Shown one piece after another: positions 7,686 through 16,085 of a DNA stretch of 64,000 bases (positions within the stretch are counted from its first letter, which is position 1; every line of letters starts with the position of its first letter). Source of the DNA: an uncultured cyanobacterium (lineage in GTDB: Bacteria; Cyanobacteriota; Cyanobacteriia; PCC-6307; Cyanobiaceae). The notes beneath the pieces are model-generated. The model was not told the origin of the DNA. It searched no databases and saw nothing but the letters and a program-made list of their open reading frames with translations. Location: the NCBI GenBank assembly GCA_903935205.1, contig CAIZQU010000096.1, forward strand, positions 1 through 64,000, written 5' to 3'. A program made the position numbers and the translations under genes.

Positions 7686-7883
7686 TCACTCCTCGCTCTC
7701 CGGGTTGATGGACGGTAGGCGACGCTCCACCTGCAGGAACAGCAACCAGGCCAGCGCGGCACTGAGCCATCCCTTCCAGTCGTTGCGCAGCAGCTCGACC
7801 ACCGCCACCGTGCTGGCGCCGATGCGCAGCCCGCGCAGCAGGAAGCGGCCCAGCTTGTCGATCGCTTCCCGGTTCACCGTCAT
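7686..7883 (-). CDS. Small conserved membrane-associated protein
   Basis: A 65-residue protein with one hydrophobic segment (about residues 37-52, KGWLSAALAWLLFLQV) after a basic amphipathic N-terminus. It reads as a genuine coding sequence, and I recall similar short proteins in Synechococcus, but I know no function. It converges on the acetyltransferase gene with 33 bases between the stops. Confidence 0.6.
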   Translation of the reverse strand: MTVNREAIDKLGRFLLRGLRIGASTVAVVELLRNDWKGWLSAALAWLLFLQVERRLPSINPESEE

Positions 7884-8380
7884 CGGCTGAGGTCAGTGCA
7901 GAGCGGACACAAGTTGGCAGACGGGCAGCACCGGGGGATGGATCCGCTGCTCGTGCTTCGTCGTCGTGCCGAGGATGGCAGGCCATGCCCTGATTGCTGC
8001 CTGTGTGGGCGCGATGGGCACGGCAACTCCTCCCTTGCAGGCTGACCATCCCAGGGATTCTTCCCGCCCGCGCTGCCCTCGCTGGAGACTGACACCGTTG
8101 TGGTGGTGATGGTGGTATTGCACCAGGTTGTGGTGGTGGCCGAGATTCTTTCGCAACCCTGCAGCCTTGTGATGCCGCAGAATGTTGTGATGCCGCAGAA
8201 TGTTGTGTTGCCCCAGATGCGTGTCGGCACCTCGAAAAATGGCCTTTTCCGTGGATTCGGGATCAAGTCCGCCCTGTCGAGGTCATGAGGAGGTAATGAG
8301 TCTTAATGGTTGGATGACCCTGTAATCCCGTATTTTTTGAGATGCCCTTGTGGTGCCCCAGTTTCTTGTGATGCCACAGC
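7884..8380. other. Gap with TTGTGATGCC-type repeats
   Basis: About 500 bases without a recognisable gene. Around 8095-8145 lies a GTGGTGGTGATGGTGG-type simple sequence, followed by the 18-bp repeats listed separately. No RNA gene recognised. Confidence 0.5.
8167..8220. repeat. 18-bp tandem array (3 units)
   Basis: Two perfect copies of TTGTGATGCCGCAGAATG followed by a diverged third copy (TTGTGTTGCCCCAGATGC). Two more copies of the same family lie 130 bases further on. Confidence 0.8.
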
Positions 8381-8383
8381 TCA
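8348..8383. repeat. Second block of the TTGTGATGCC 18-bp family (2 units)
   Basis: TTGTGGTGCCCCAGTTTC followed by TTGTGATGCCACAGCTCA. Both match the 18-bp family at 8167-8220 at most positions, which shows the family is dispersed as well as tandem. Confidence 0.7.
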
Positions 8384-8587
8384 GGGGCCGATCATCCGCT
8401 GCCACGCCACTCTGCGGTTCGCGTTGGCCTGCTTGCTGTTCTGCAGGCGTTCCAGAGCGGTGCGGAGGGCCTGGACCGATTCCGTGCTGATTGGTGCGAA
8501 TGGCCGCGGACGTTGATTCAGAACAGCCCACTGATTCAGAACAGCCAACAGATTCAGATCAGCCAACAGATTCAGAATAGCCAACAC
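8381..8587 (-). CDS. Possible small protein with hexapeptide repeats
   Basis: A frame of 68 codons from GTG 8587. The first part is four hexapeptide repeats of the type LAVLNQ, encoded by an 18-bp array. The rest reads like a real protein end: FAPISTESVQALRTALERLQ, then a basic tail. I do not recognise it. It is divergent from the GST gene. Because the repeats themselves keep any frame open, the evidence is weak. Confidence 0.3.
   Translation of the reverse strand: MLAILNLLADLNLLAVLNQWAVLNQRPRPFAPISTESVQALRTALERLQNSKQANANRRVAWQRMIGP
8515..8586. repeat. 18-bp tandem array (4 units, GATTCAGAACAGCCAACA)
   Basis: Four head-to-tail 18-bp units that differ at one to four positions each. The period is a multiple of three, and on the minus strand the array reads as a Leu/Asn hexapeptide repeat. 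Confidence 0.85.
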
Positions 8588-8726
8588 GGAACCTGCCGAC
8601 GTTTCTCCACTGCGGTGCCAAGGTCGACGTCGGCTGCTGGCCCATCGGATTCCAGTCCGCCGCCACGCTGCCTTGTCGCACCATCCGGGCCGTGGCGATG
8701 ATGGAATCGTCTCCCCATCGCCTCCC

Positions 8727-9353
8727 ATGACCCTCACCCTCTACGGCGCCGCCCGCAGCCGGGCCTCGATCGTGCGCTGGTATCTGGAGGAGAAGGGCAT
8801 CCCCTACGCCACGGTGCTGCTCGATCTGCGCAATGGCGAGCAACGCCACGAGCCGTTCACCACCATCAACCCCTTCGGCAAGGTTCCCGCCTTGATCGAC
8901 GACGCCCTCAGCGGACCGGATGGGGAGGCCCTGAAGCTGTTCGAAAGCGGCGCGATCCTGCTCTACCTGGCCGAGCACTACGGCGGAGAGTTCCAGAGCG
9001 ATGGCCCCGCTGACGACGAAGCCGCCGCCGCCCGCCGCGCCCTCACCGGCCAGTGGATCCTGTTCGCCAATGCCAGCTTCGGGCCGGCCATGCTCCAGTT
9101 CGCGTCGCGACCGGAGGAGCTGCAGCGGCTGCTGACCAATCTCGATGGGGTTCTGGCCAGGGGCGAGCATCTGCTGGCCGGCAGCTGGGGGGATCCCGGC
9201 TGGGGGGCCGCCGACTGCGCCGTGCAGGCCTACCTGGCCTATCTGCCCATGTTCTGCGCCGACCTGGATCTCAGCCCCTACCCACGGGTGCAGGCCCTGA
9301 TTGCGGCCACAACCGCCCGGCCCTCCTACGCCAGGGTGATGGGGGCCGCTTGA
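8727..9353 (+). CDS. Glutathione S-transferase family protein
   Basis: A 208-residue protein from ATG 8727. The thioredoxin-like N-terminal domain has TLYGAARSRASIVRWYLEE, then the cis-proline loop NPFGKVPALID and the glutathione-binding ESGAILLYLAEHY. An all-helical C-terminal domain follows, including WGAADCAVQAYLAYL. The family joins glutathione to electrophiles or reduces peroxides; the exact substrate is unknown. The active-site position carries Ser (SRAS) rather than Cys. Its stop overlaps the TTG start of the next gene (TTGA), so the two are probably translated together. Confidence 0.88.
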   Translation: MTLTLYGAARSRASIVRWYLEEKGIPYATVLLDLRNGEQRHEPFTTINPFGKVPALIDDALSGPDGEALKLFESGAILLYLAEHYGGEFQSDGPADDEAAAARRALTGQWILFANASFGPAMLQFASRPEELQRLLTNLDGVLARGEHLLAGSWGDPGWGAADCAVQAYLAYLPMFCADLDLSPYPRVQALIAATTARPSYARVMGAA

Positions 9354-10003
9354 GCACCGCCGCAGCCAGCCAGACCTTTCTCTGGCGTGGCCACCGGTTG
9401 GACTTGCTGGCGGAACGGGCGGTGTGGGATCCAGGCCAGGGGGTGCTGCTGCTGGCGGATCTGCATCTCGGCAAAGCCGAATGCTTCCAGGCCCAGGGGA
9501 TCGCCCTCCCCAGTGATGGGGACCGGGACACCCTCAATGCCTTGCTCGACCTGGCCCACCGCTTCCAGCCGCGCCAGGTGCTGGTGCTCGGCGATCTGAT
9601 CCATGGCCGGGCCGGCCTGACGGCCGAGCTGCGGGCCAAGCTCAGGGCCCTCCCCGACCTGCTGGGCTGTCCCCTGCGGTTGATCGAGGGAAACCACGAG
9701 CGCGGCAGCTGGTTGGAGGGATTGCCGCGGGAGTCCTCCACCGCCCTGGGCCCCCTCTGGCTCAGCCATGCCCCGGAACCTTCGCCGGGCCGGCTCAACC
9801 TCTGCGGCCATCTCCATCCGGTGGCGGTGGTGGGTCGGGGTGCGGACCGGCTGCGGCTGCCCTGCTTCGCCTACCTGCGTCGCGCGGAACAGTTGCAGCT
9901 GCCGGCCTTCGGTGCCCTGACGGGCGGCCATCCCTGCGGCCATGCCGATGGTCTCTGGCTGCTGGCGGAGGGCCGTGTGCTGGCCTGGCACCAGGCCCGC
10001 TGA
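9350..10003 (+). CDS. PdeM-like metallophosphoesterase
   Basis: A 217-residue calcineurin-type phosphoesterase. The metal-binding motifs are in order: LLLADLHLGKAE (D-x-H), VLGDLIHGR (GD), EGNHERG (GNHE) and a final CGHLHP (GH-x-H). The compact form with DLHLGK matches the group named PdeM (ligase-associated DNA damage response endonuclease) or YbaK-like single-domain phosphoesterases. In other bacteria PdeM sits beside an ATP-dependent ligase and exonuclease, but no ligase is nearby here. The start is a TTG that overlaps the GST stop by four bases; the frame is open further upstream but runs through the GST gene. Confidence 0.8.
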   Translation: MSTAAASQTFLWRGHRLDLLAERAVWDPGQGVLLLADLHLGKAECFQAQGIALPSDGDRDTLNALLDLAHRFQPRQVLVLGDLIHGRAGLTAELRAKLRALPDLLGCPLRLIEGNHERGSWLEGLPRESSTALGPLWLSHAPEPSPGRLNLCGHLHPVAVVGRGADRLRLPCFAYLRRAEQLQLPAFGALTGGHPCGHADGLWLLAEGRVLAWHQAR

Positions 10004-10059
10004 TCCCAGGGGTCGATGGAACGCGGAGCACGGCGTCGCCGCAGGGGCTGCACAGCCCG

Positions 10060-10527
10060 CTAACCGGCCGCCGCCAGGGCGCGCACCACATCCCCCCGGG
10101 TCAACACCCCCACCGGACGGCGATCGCCGTCCAGCACGAACAGCCGCTGGGTGGAGCGGTCGTGAAGCTGGCGGGCCGCCTCGGGCAGGGCGGTGCCGGC
10201 GGAGCAGGAATGGGCGGTCCGGCTCATCACATCGGCCACGCTGCTGCCGAGCACCTGATGGACCTGCCGGTCCCACTGCAGGGGATTGCGCAGGTAGATC
10301 ACGGCATCGAGAAGCATCACGTAGGGACCGGCATCGAAGCCGCTTTCGCGCACCATCAGGTCGGTTTCGCTGAGTTCACCGATGAGATCACCCGCCTCGC
10401 CCACCACCGCCAGTCCGCTGATGTGGTGGTCGCTCATCAGCTGGACCGCCTGCTGCAACGGCGCCTCGGGTCGCACGCTGAGCACCGGGCTCGTCATCAC
10501 CTCTGCCACCGTCCGTTCGACGACCAT
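10060..10527 (-). CDS. Two-CBS-domain protein
   Basis: A 155-residue protein made of two CBS domains and nothing else. CBS1 is about residues 1-62 (TVAEVMTSPVLSVRPEAPLQQAV), CBS2 about 95-155 (SVADVMSRTAHSCSAGTALPEAA … PVGVLTRGDVVRAL). CBS pairs bind adenosine nucleotides; stand-alone pairs in cyanobacteria and chloroplasts can modulate partner enzymes such as thioredoxins. The segment between the domains matches proteins of the CBSX type. The start is ATG 10527; the open frame continues upstream without domain content. Confidence 0.85.
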   Translation of the reverse strand: MVVERTVAEVMTSPVLSVRPEAPLQQAVQLMSDHHISGLAVVGEAGDLIGELSETDLMVRESGFDAGPYVMLLDAVIYLRNPLQWDRQVHQVLGSSVADVMSRTAHSCSAGTALPEAARQLHDRSTQRLFVLDGDRRPVGVLTRGDVVRALAAAG

Positions 10528-10622
10528 CGCTCTCCAGCTCCAGGCTCTGGCGTCATTGTGGCCATGGCGGGGGCCTGCCAGGCGGCGAAGGGCAGGATGG
10601 TCACACGCCTGAATGCACCACC

Positions 10623-11186
10623 ATGCAGAGGTCGTCCACCGTGCTGCGCCGCCTTGCCGATCTGCTGACCCTCGGCCGTGCCGTGCTCGGCCTGCCCCTG
10701 CTGCTCGCCCTCGCCGATGGCCGCGAAGCACTGGCCTGGTTCTTGCTGGTGTTTGGGGGCCTGAGCGACGCCGCCGATGGGGCCCTGGCCCGCCGGGCCG
10801 GTGGCGGCTCGGTCTGGGGGGCCCGTCTCGACCCGCTCACCGACAAGATCCTGATCCTGGCGCCCCTGCTCTGGCTGTCGGCCCGGGGGATGCTGCCCCT
10901 CTGGGCGGTGTGGCTGCTGCTGGCGCGGGAGCTGCTGATCTCCGGCTGGCGGGCGGGCCAGGGCAGCGGCGGGCCGGCGAGCGCCGGTGGCAAGGCCAAG
11001 ACGATCCTGCAGTTCAGCTCCCTGCTGCTGCTGCTCTGGCCCGGTGCCTGGACCCTGGGATTGGACACCACCGCCAGCGTCGGATTGCCCCTGCCGATCC
11101 TGTTGCGGTTGATCGGCTGGTGGTTGTTCTGGCCCTCGCTGCTGCTGGCCTTGAGTTCGGCCTGGGGCTATCTGCGGCGGCGCTGA
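10623..11186 (+). CDS. CDP-alcohol phosphatidyltransferase (PgsA-type)
   Basis: A 187-residue integral membrane enzyme with several hydrophobic segments. The family signature D-x2-D-G-x2-A-R-x8-G-x3-D-x3-D is complete in SDAADGALARRAGGGSVWGARLDPLTDK. It probably makes phosphatidylglycerol phosphate from CDP-diacylglycerol and glycerol 3-phosphate. Phosphatidylglycerol is essential for photosystem assembly in thylakoids. The gene is divergent from the CBS gene (95 bases apart) and converges on the epimerase gene. Cyanobacteria often have more than one member, so it may not be the main pgsA. Confidence 0.8.
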   Translation: MQRSSTVLRRLADLLTLGRAVLGLPLLLALADGREALAWFLLVFGGLSDAADGALARRAGGGSVWGARLDPLTDKILILAPLLWLSARGMLPLWAVWLLLARELLISGWRAGQGSGGPASAGGKAKTILQFSSLLLLLWPGAWTLGLDTTASVGLPLPILLRLIGWWLFWPSLLLALSSAWGYLRRR

Positions 11187-11194
11187 ACCGCCGC

Positions 11195-12112
11195 TCAGCC
11201 GATCAAGGCCTGATCGCCGCTGAAATCCGGAGTGGTCGGCAGCCGCAGGGCGTAGTCGTTGGCGTAGCTGTCAGCCAGGGTCGCCTCCAGGTCGAAGCTC
11301 GGCTCCCACGCCAGTTCCCGCCGCACCCGGGCGGTATCGGTGAGGAAGTGGGCCATGCGCAGGGGGAAGGCCTTGCGGGCCTTCTTATCGAGGCCGGCCG
11401 GATCAAAGCTGCGGATCTCCACAGCCTGCGGATCCTGCCCGGCGGCGCGGGCGGCGGCATGGACCAAACCGCGGAAGCTGATGCCCTGCCGGCCGCTGCA
11501 GTTGTAGATGCGGTTGCAGGCCGTCTCCACCTCGATGCAACGGGCCATGGCGGCGGCCAGATCGTTGACATGGCCCAGCTGGGTGATCGTGCTGCCATCC
11601 CCGGGCAGGGGCACGGGCCGGCCATGGACGATGCGATCGAAAAACCAGCTTTCGACCGGGTTGTAATTGCCAGGCCCCACGATGTAGGTGGGGCGGAAGC
11701 TGGTGAACGGGATGGCCTGGGCCCGCAACCAGGCTTCGGTTTCGGCCTTGCCGGCATGGCGGCTGGCCGGATCGATCGGGCTGTCCTCATCAAGGGGCCA
11801 GAGCTCGCTGTCGGCGTAGACCCCGGCTGAACTCACATACACGAAGCGGTGGCTGGGGGCCCCGGTGCGGGCGATCACGGCGCTGCTGTCGGCTTCGCTG
11901 CGCCCGGAGCTGTCGACGATCACATCGAAGCGGCGACCCTGCAAGGGCTCCAGACCCTCGGGGGTGCTGCGGTCTCCGACCAGATGCTCCACCCCGGCCG
12001 GCACCGGGTTGCGGCCGCGGGTGAACAGGGTCAGCCGGTGGCCGGCCTCCTGCAGCAGTGCCACCAGGGGTTTGCCGACGAAGCGGGTTCCCCCCATCAC
12101 CAGGATGTCCAT
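11195..12112 (-). CDS. NAD-dependent epimerase/dehydratase family protein
   Basis: A 305-residue short-chain dehydrogenase-like protein from ATG 12112. The nucleotide-binding motif is at the N-terminus (MDILVMGGTRFVGKPLV). The sequence FVYVSSAGVYADSE and the Tyr within it correspond to the active-site region, although the usual YxxxK is not obvious. The closest group I recognise is the chloroplast CSP41-like, RNA-binding epimerases conserved in cyanobacteria (FRPTYIVGPGNYNPVESWFFDRI). Those stabilise plastid transcripts, so a role in RNA metabolism is possible, while a sugar epimerase role cannot be excluded. Confidence 0.8.
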   Translation of the reverse strand: MDILVMGGTRFVGKPLVALLQEAGHRLTLFTRGRNPVPAGVEHLVGDRSTPEGLEPLQGRRFDVIVDSSGRSEADSSAVIARTGAPSHRFVYVSSAGVYADSELWPLDEDSPIDPASRHAGKAETEAWLRAQAIPFTSFRPTYIVGPGNYNPVESWFFDRIVHGRPVPLPGDGSTITQLGHVNDLAAAMARCIEVETACNRIYNCSGRQGISFRGLVHAAARAAGQDPQAVEIRSFDPAGLDKKARKAFPLRMAHFLTDTARVRRELAWEPSFDLEATLADSYANDYALRLPTTPDFSGDQALIG

Positions 12113-12430
12113 GCCGTTACCCGCTGGCGGGCCTGAAACCGGCCGCCATTCAAGCCTCCGGCAGGGGGCGGTCGGGGAGAGTCGGCAGTTCCGTTCCCGA
12201 CGATCCTGTCCGCGATGCCCACCGGAAGCGCCTGGACCGCCCAGGCGGCAGCTCTGGCCATGACCGCCGGCTACCGCCACTTCGCCCTGATCGGCGAACG
12301 GGACCGGGGTGCAGAGCGCAAGGCGGAGCTGGCGGCGGTGCTGGATCGCTCCTTCCGTCTCCTGGTGCCGCTGCGGCAGCTGCGGGATCGGCGGCTCTGG
12401 CAGCCTGGCTGGCAGTCTCTGCGCCGTGCC
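12113..12430 (+). other. Leader before hisA, open in frame with it
   Basis: No independent gene recognised. From about 12215 the frame of hisA is open and reads like protein ([20 protein letters not shown]) right up to the hisA ATG. HisA proteins begin at the I-PAIDLLDG strand, so this is either a leader, the remnant of another gene, or an N-terminal extension. Confidence 0.35.
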
Positions 12431-13192
12431 ATGCAGGTGATCCCCGCCATCGACCTGCTCGACGGCCAGTGCGTGCGCTTGCACCAGGGCGACTACGACC
12501 AGGTGACGCGCTTCTCGTCGGACCCGGTGGCCCAGGCCCTGGCCTGGCAGGAGCAGGGTGCCGAGCGCCTCCATCTGGTGGACCTCGATGGCGCCCGCAG
12601 CGGCCAGCCGGTCAACGACGCGGTGGTGAGGGCGATCGTGGCGGCGCTTCACATCCCGGTGCAGCTGGGTGGGGGCGTGCGCAGCGCTGAGCGGGCGGAG
12701 GCGCTGCTGGATTGCGGGCTTGATCGGGTGATCCTCGGCACCGTGGCGCTCGAACAGCCCCAGCTGGTGAGGGAGCTGGCGAGCCGCCATCCGGGCAGGA
12801 TCGTGGTGGGGATCGATGCCCGCGATGGCCTGGTGGCCACCCGGGGCTGGCTGGAGGCGAGCACGGTGGAGGCGCCAACCCTGGCGGCCAGCTTCGAAGG
12901 CAGCGGCGTTGCCGCCCTGATCTGCACCGACATCGCCACCGACGGCACCCTGGCCGGCCCCAACCTGGCGTTCCTGCGCGGGATGGCCCAGGCCTCCTCC
13001 CTGCCGGTGATCGCTTCGGGTGGCATCGGCGACCTGAGCGATCTGCTCAGCCTGCTGGCCCTCGCCCCCCTCGGCGTGGAGGGCGTGATCGTTGGTCGGG
13101 CTCTTTATGACGGCCGGATTGATCTTGCCGAGGCCCTGCAGGCGATCGGCCCGGGCCGGCTGCAGGACCCCGACGGCCTGCCGATCGCCTGA
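12431..13192 (+). CDS. hisA: Phosphoribosylformimino-5-aminoimidazole carboxamide ribotide isomerase
   Basis: A 253-residue TIM-barrel enzyme of histidine biosynthesis. It opens the ribose ring of ProFAR to give PRFAR, the substrate of HisF/HisH. The N-terminal [22 protein letters not shown] carries the catalytic Asp after PAI. The second catalytic Asp is in [15 protein letters not shown], and phosphate-binding loops are at LGGGVRS and [11 protein letters not shown]. The ATG at 12431 matches the usual N-terminus. No other his genes are nearby, as is normal in cyanobacteria, where the pathway is dispersed. Confidence 0.95.
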   Translation: MQVIPAIDLLDGQCVRLHQGDYDQVTRFSSDPVAQALAWQEQGAERLHLVDLDGARSGQPVNDAVVRAIVAALHIPVQLGGGVRSAERAEALLDCGLDRVILGTVALEQPQLVRELASRHPGRIVVGIDARDGLVATRGWLEASTVEAPTLAASFEGSGVAALICTDIATDGTLAGPNLAFLRGMAQASSLPVIASGGIGDLSDLLSLLALAPLGVEGVIVGRALYDGRIDLAEALQAIGPGRLQDPDGLPIA

Positions 13193-13305
13193 GCTGCCGC
13201 GAACCAGGAGGGCAGCAGCAGCGGATGGGGCGATGGCCTGGGGACCGGGGTCTCGGCGGAGTCGGTCCGACTGTTCTATAACTGCAATATCACAGCGTGA
13301 TCATC

Positions 13306-13353
13306 CACAGGAACGCCCACTCGAACATCCACTGGAACATCCACCGGCAACCT
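13306..13353. repeat. 12-bp tandem repeats upstream of the Fur-family gene
   Basis: Four diverged 12-bp units (CACAGGAACGCC, CACTCGAACATC, CACTGGAACATC, CACCGGCAACCT) between hisA and the regulator gene. They may lie in the 5' leader. Confidence 0.6.
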
Positions 13354-13437
13354 GGAGCGGGCCAGCGCCCGTTCAGCCCCCAGCGCCATCCCTGGTCTCG
13401 TCCACCGCTCTTCATCGCAGCCCCTCTGCCTCTCCCC

Positions 13438-13974
13438 GTGTCGTCGTCTTCCGTGACGCCCCTTCCCTCCGGCGCCCCAGTCAGTCCCCCCCTGGCCGGG
13501 CCGATCGATGCTGAAGAAGGCCTGAGCGCCGACGCTGAATCCGAGGCTCTGACCCATGGGGCGGCAGTGATGAGCAGCCTCGATGACGTCTACAGGCTTT
13601 GTCGCGATCTCGGCATGCGGCTGAGCCGGCAGCGGCGCATGATTCTTGATCTGCTGTGGGCGGAGAAAAGCCATCTCAGTGCCCGTGATATTTTCGAAAA
13701 GCTCAATAATCTTGGTCGCAACATCGGCCATACCTCTGTCTATCAAAATCTGGAGGCTCTCCAGTCGGCTGGGGTGATTGAATGTCTCGATCGCGCCAGC
13801 GGACGGCTCTACGGCTATCGGGCCGACCCCCACAGCCACCTCACGTGTCTGGACACCGGCGCCATCCACGATCTCGATGTGGTGCTGCCTGCTGAGCTGC
13901 TGAGCACCATCGAACGTCAGACCGGTTTTCGTATCGCCAGTTACACGCTCAACCTCAGCGGCCGCCGCTCCTGA
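13438..13974 (+). CDS. Fur-family transcriptional regulator
   Basis: About 178 residues from GTG 13438. A 44-residue low-complexity N-terminus precedes the winged-helix DNA-binding domain (MSSLDDVYRLCRDLGMRLS, then QRRMILDLLWAEKSHLSARD and GHTSVYQNLEALQSAGVIE). The C-terminal dimerisation domain has HSHLTCLDTGAIHDLDV. The second CxxC zinc motif of classical Fur is missing, and the HHH cluster is reduced to H-S-H. This matches a cyanobacterial subgroup distinct from iron-sensing FurA; peroxide or zinc sensing is possible. Other starts are ATG 13570 (domain only) or 13297, inside the 12-bp repeats. Confidence 0.85.
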   Translation: MSSSSVTPLPSGAPVSPPLAGPIDAEEGLSADAESEALTHGAAVMSSLDDVYRLCRDLGMRLSRQRRMILDLLWAEKSHLSARDIFEKLNNLGRNIGHTSVYQNLEALQSAGVIECLDRASGRLYGYRADPHSHLTCLDTGAIHDLDVVLPAELLSTIERQTGFRIASYTLNLSGRRS

Positions 13975-14046
13975 GCTGCGTCCCCTGACCGGGCCTGGTT
14001 CGCTGCTGTCGGTCTCGTTAAGGTTGAGCAGAATGATTGTTTTCCC

Positions 14047-15891
14047 GTGAGCCGCCGCAGAGCAGAGCCCGGCCCCTCGCTGCTGGTGTTCGCGGAACCG
14101 CTCCAGCGCGAAGGTCTGCGGCGCTGGCTGGAGGCAGCCCCCGTTCCCTACCGCTGGCTGGAGGAGGCCGAGGCAGCGCAGGCCGCTCCGGCTCTTCTGA
14201 TCTGGAGCCTGAGCACCACCCCACCGGCCGATCGCCTGGAGCTGGAGGTCGTCCAACTGCTGGACCGTTGGCAGCCCGCCCCCCTGTTGCTGCTCCTCCC
14301 CCGCGGCCATCGCTATCCGCAGCGCTTTCTGCTCAGCCTGCCCCTGCAGGGCCTGATCGAAGACCCCGACGCCTCGACCCTGGTGGAGGGCGTCGCCACC
14401 CTGCTGAACGGCGGTCGGGTGGTGGAGATCGGCCCCCTCAGCGCCGAGGAGCCGGCCAGCGCCGACCGTCCGCCCCTGGGGCTGGGCCAGTGGCTGCTGA
14501 TCAGCGGTCTGCAGCAGATCGATGCGGAGCTTCGGGTCTGCGAAGCCTTGTTCCCATCCAGCGCCGCCAATCCCCTGGCCCAGCTGCTGCTGGAAGGCCG
14601 GCGCCGGGAGCTGCGGGCGGCCCGGGGGCTGCTGCTCTGGCTCTGGGGTCCCCTGGCCCTGGCCTGGAGCGAGGCCTATGGAATCGAGGCCCCGCCGGTT
14701 TCGGCCGCCACCACAGGCTGGCGACCTTCCGCCACAACCGCCGCAGACCCATCATCCCGGTCCGGTCGCTGGTCCCGCTGGCCGTCCCTGCCCCTTGCCC
14801 CCGGTGCAGCGGCAAGGGCCGTCGCTGCAGCTGCAGCTGCCCTCCCATCGGCCGGCCTCAGCGGCGAGGGCCCGCTCACACCAGCCGCCATGGCGGCCGC
14901 GGATGCTTCCCAACCCCGCGGCGCTGTGCGGCTCACCCTGCGGCAACGGAGCGCCGATGGCATCTGGGAGGCGTTGCGCGAGCGGCTGAACCATGCGGCT
15001 GCCGAGGGCCCCGAGAATGGCAGCGGCCAACTGCTCGCCCTTGATGGCCTGCAGAGCGACCGCCGCCGCGATCTGTTGCTGGCGTTGCTCGAACAATTCG
15101 ATCTGCTGCGCCGCCGCCTGCAGGAGCAGGAGGTTCCTGGCGCCACCGTGCTCGCCACCTGGCAGGAGCTGCAGCCGGAGCTGCGTCGCCAGGCCCTGCG
15201 CCGGATGGCCGGATCCTATGTGCAGATCCCGGCGGAGGGTGTGCTGCGACCGGTGGCCGAAACCCTGCTCCAGGTCGGCACGTTTGATCTGGCAGACCCG
15301 GACCTCCCCGATCCCACCGCCATGCTCACCACCCTGGTGGAAGCCAGGCCGCTGCTGGTCGAGGGCCGCCTGCTGGCCCCGGATGAGCCCCAGGCGGTGC
15401 TTTATCTGGAGCTGCTTCTGGCCAACTGGCTGGTGCGCTCCGCCGAACTGATCAGCGCCGAGGTGCTGGAGGTGGCAGCCGACTGGCCGGAACTGCGCCG
15501 CTATCTGCTCCGCCCCGATCTGTTGGCCACCCGCAATCTGGAACGGCTGCGCAATCAGCTCAACGCCCAACAGCGCTGGAGCAGCTGGATCGCCAGGCCG
15601 GTGCGGCTCTACGAAAGCCGTCGCCCCCTCTATCGGCTCCAGGCCGGTGTCATCGACACGGTCGACATCACCGAACCCCGCGACCAGGAGCTGCGCCGCC
15701 TCGGTTGGCTCCAGCAGCTGGTGACCCTGGCCCTCGAGGCCCGCGATGCCCTGGCGCCCCAGGTGCAGAACCTGGTGCGCGGCCTCGGCGATCTGCTGGT
15801 GGTGCTGCTCACCCAGGTGGTGGGCCGGGCCATCGGACTGGTGGGGCGGGGCATCGCCCAGGGGATGGGTCGCAGCCTCGGCCGCAGCTGA
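14047..15891 (+). CDS. DUF3685 (Ycf55-like) cyanobacterial protein
   Basis: A 614-residue protein from GTG 14047. The N-terminal ~130 residues look like a degenerate receiver-type fold (LLVFAEPLQREGLRRWLE … PAPLLLLLPRG). After an Ala/Pro-rich linker at about residues 215-300, a long Leu-rich helical part leads to a C-terminus with a hydrophobic, Gly-rich region (LGDLLVVLLTQVVGRAIGLV). The overall form matches DUF3685, found in cyanobacteria and red-algal plastids (Ycf55); the function is unknown. My family assignment is from memory and moderately sure. The gene is followed by a thylakoid protein gene and fumC on the same strand. Confidence 0.65.
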   Translation: MSRRRAEPGPSLLVFAEPLQREGLRRWLEAAPVPYRWLEEAEAAQAAPALLIWSLSTTPPADRLELEVVQLLDRWQPAPLLLLLPRGHRYPQRFLLSLPLQGLIEDPDASTLVEGVATLLNGGRVVEIGPLSAEEPASADRPPLGLGQWLLISGLQQIDAELRVCEALFPSSAANPLAQLLLEGRRRELRAARGLLLWLWGPLALAWSEAYGIEAPPVSAATTGWRPSATTAADPSSRSGRWSRWPSLPLAPGAAARAVAAAAAALPSAGLSGEGPLTPAAMAAADASQPRGAVRLTLRQRSADGIWEALRERLNHAAAEGPENGSGQLLALDGLQSDRRRDLLLALLEQFDLLRRRLQEQEVPGATVLATWQELQPELRRQALRRMAGSYVQIPAEGVLRPVAETLLQVGTFDLADPDLPDPTAMLTTLVEARPLLVEGRLLAPDEPQAVLYLELLLANWLVRSAELISAEVLEVAADWPELRRYLLRPDLLATRNLERLRNQLNAQQRWSSWIARPVRLYESRRPLYRLQAGVIDTVDITEPRDQELRRLGWLQQLVTLALEARDALAPQVQNLVRGLGDLLVVLLTQVVGRAIGLVGRGIAQGMGRSLGRS

Positions 15892-16085
15892 AGGGTGGGC
15901 GGCACAATGGCCACAACAACCGCCGCCGGGCCTTGCCCTCCTCCCTGCCGCCGCTCCCCCTCCCAGCCGATGGTCTCGCCCTGCGGCAGCCAGTCACCGG
16001 CCTGCTGCAGATCCTGGCCTCGCGCCTGAGTCGTGGCGCCTCTGGCCTGTTCGCCAGGCTCATCGCTGCACTGAAGGCTCAGGCT

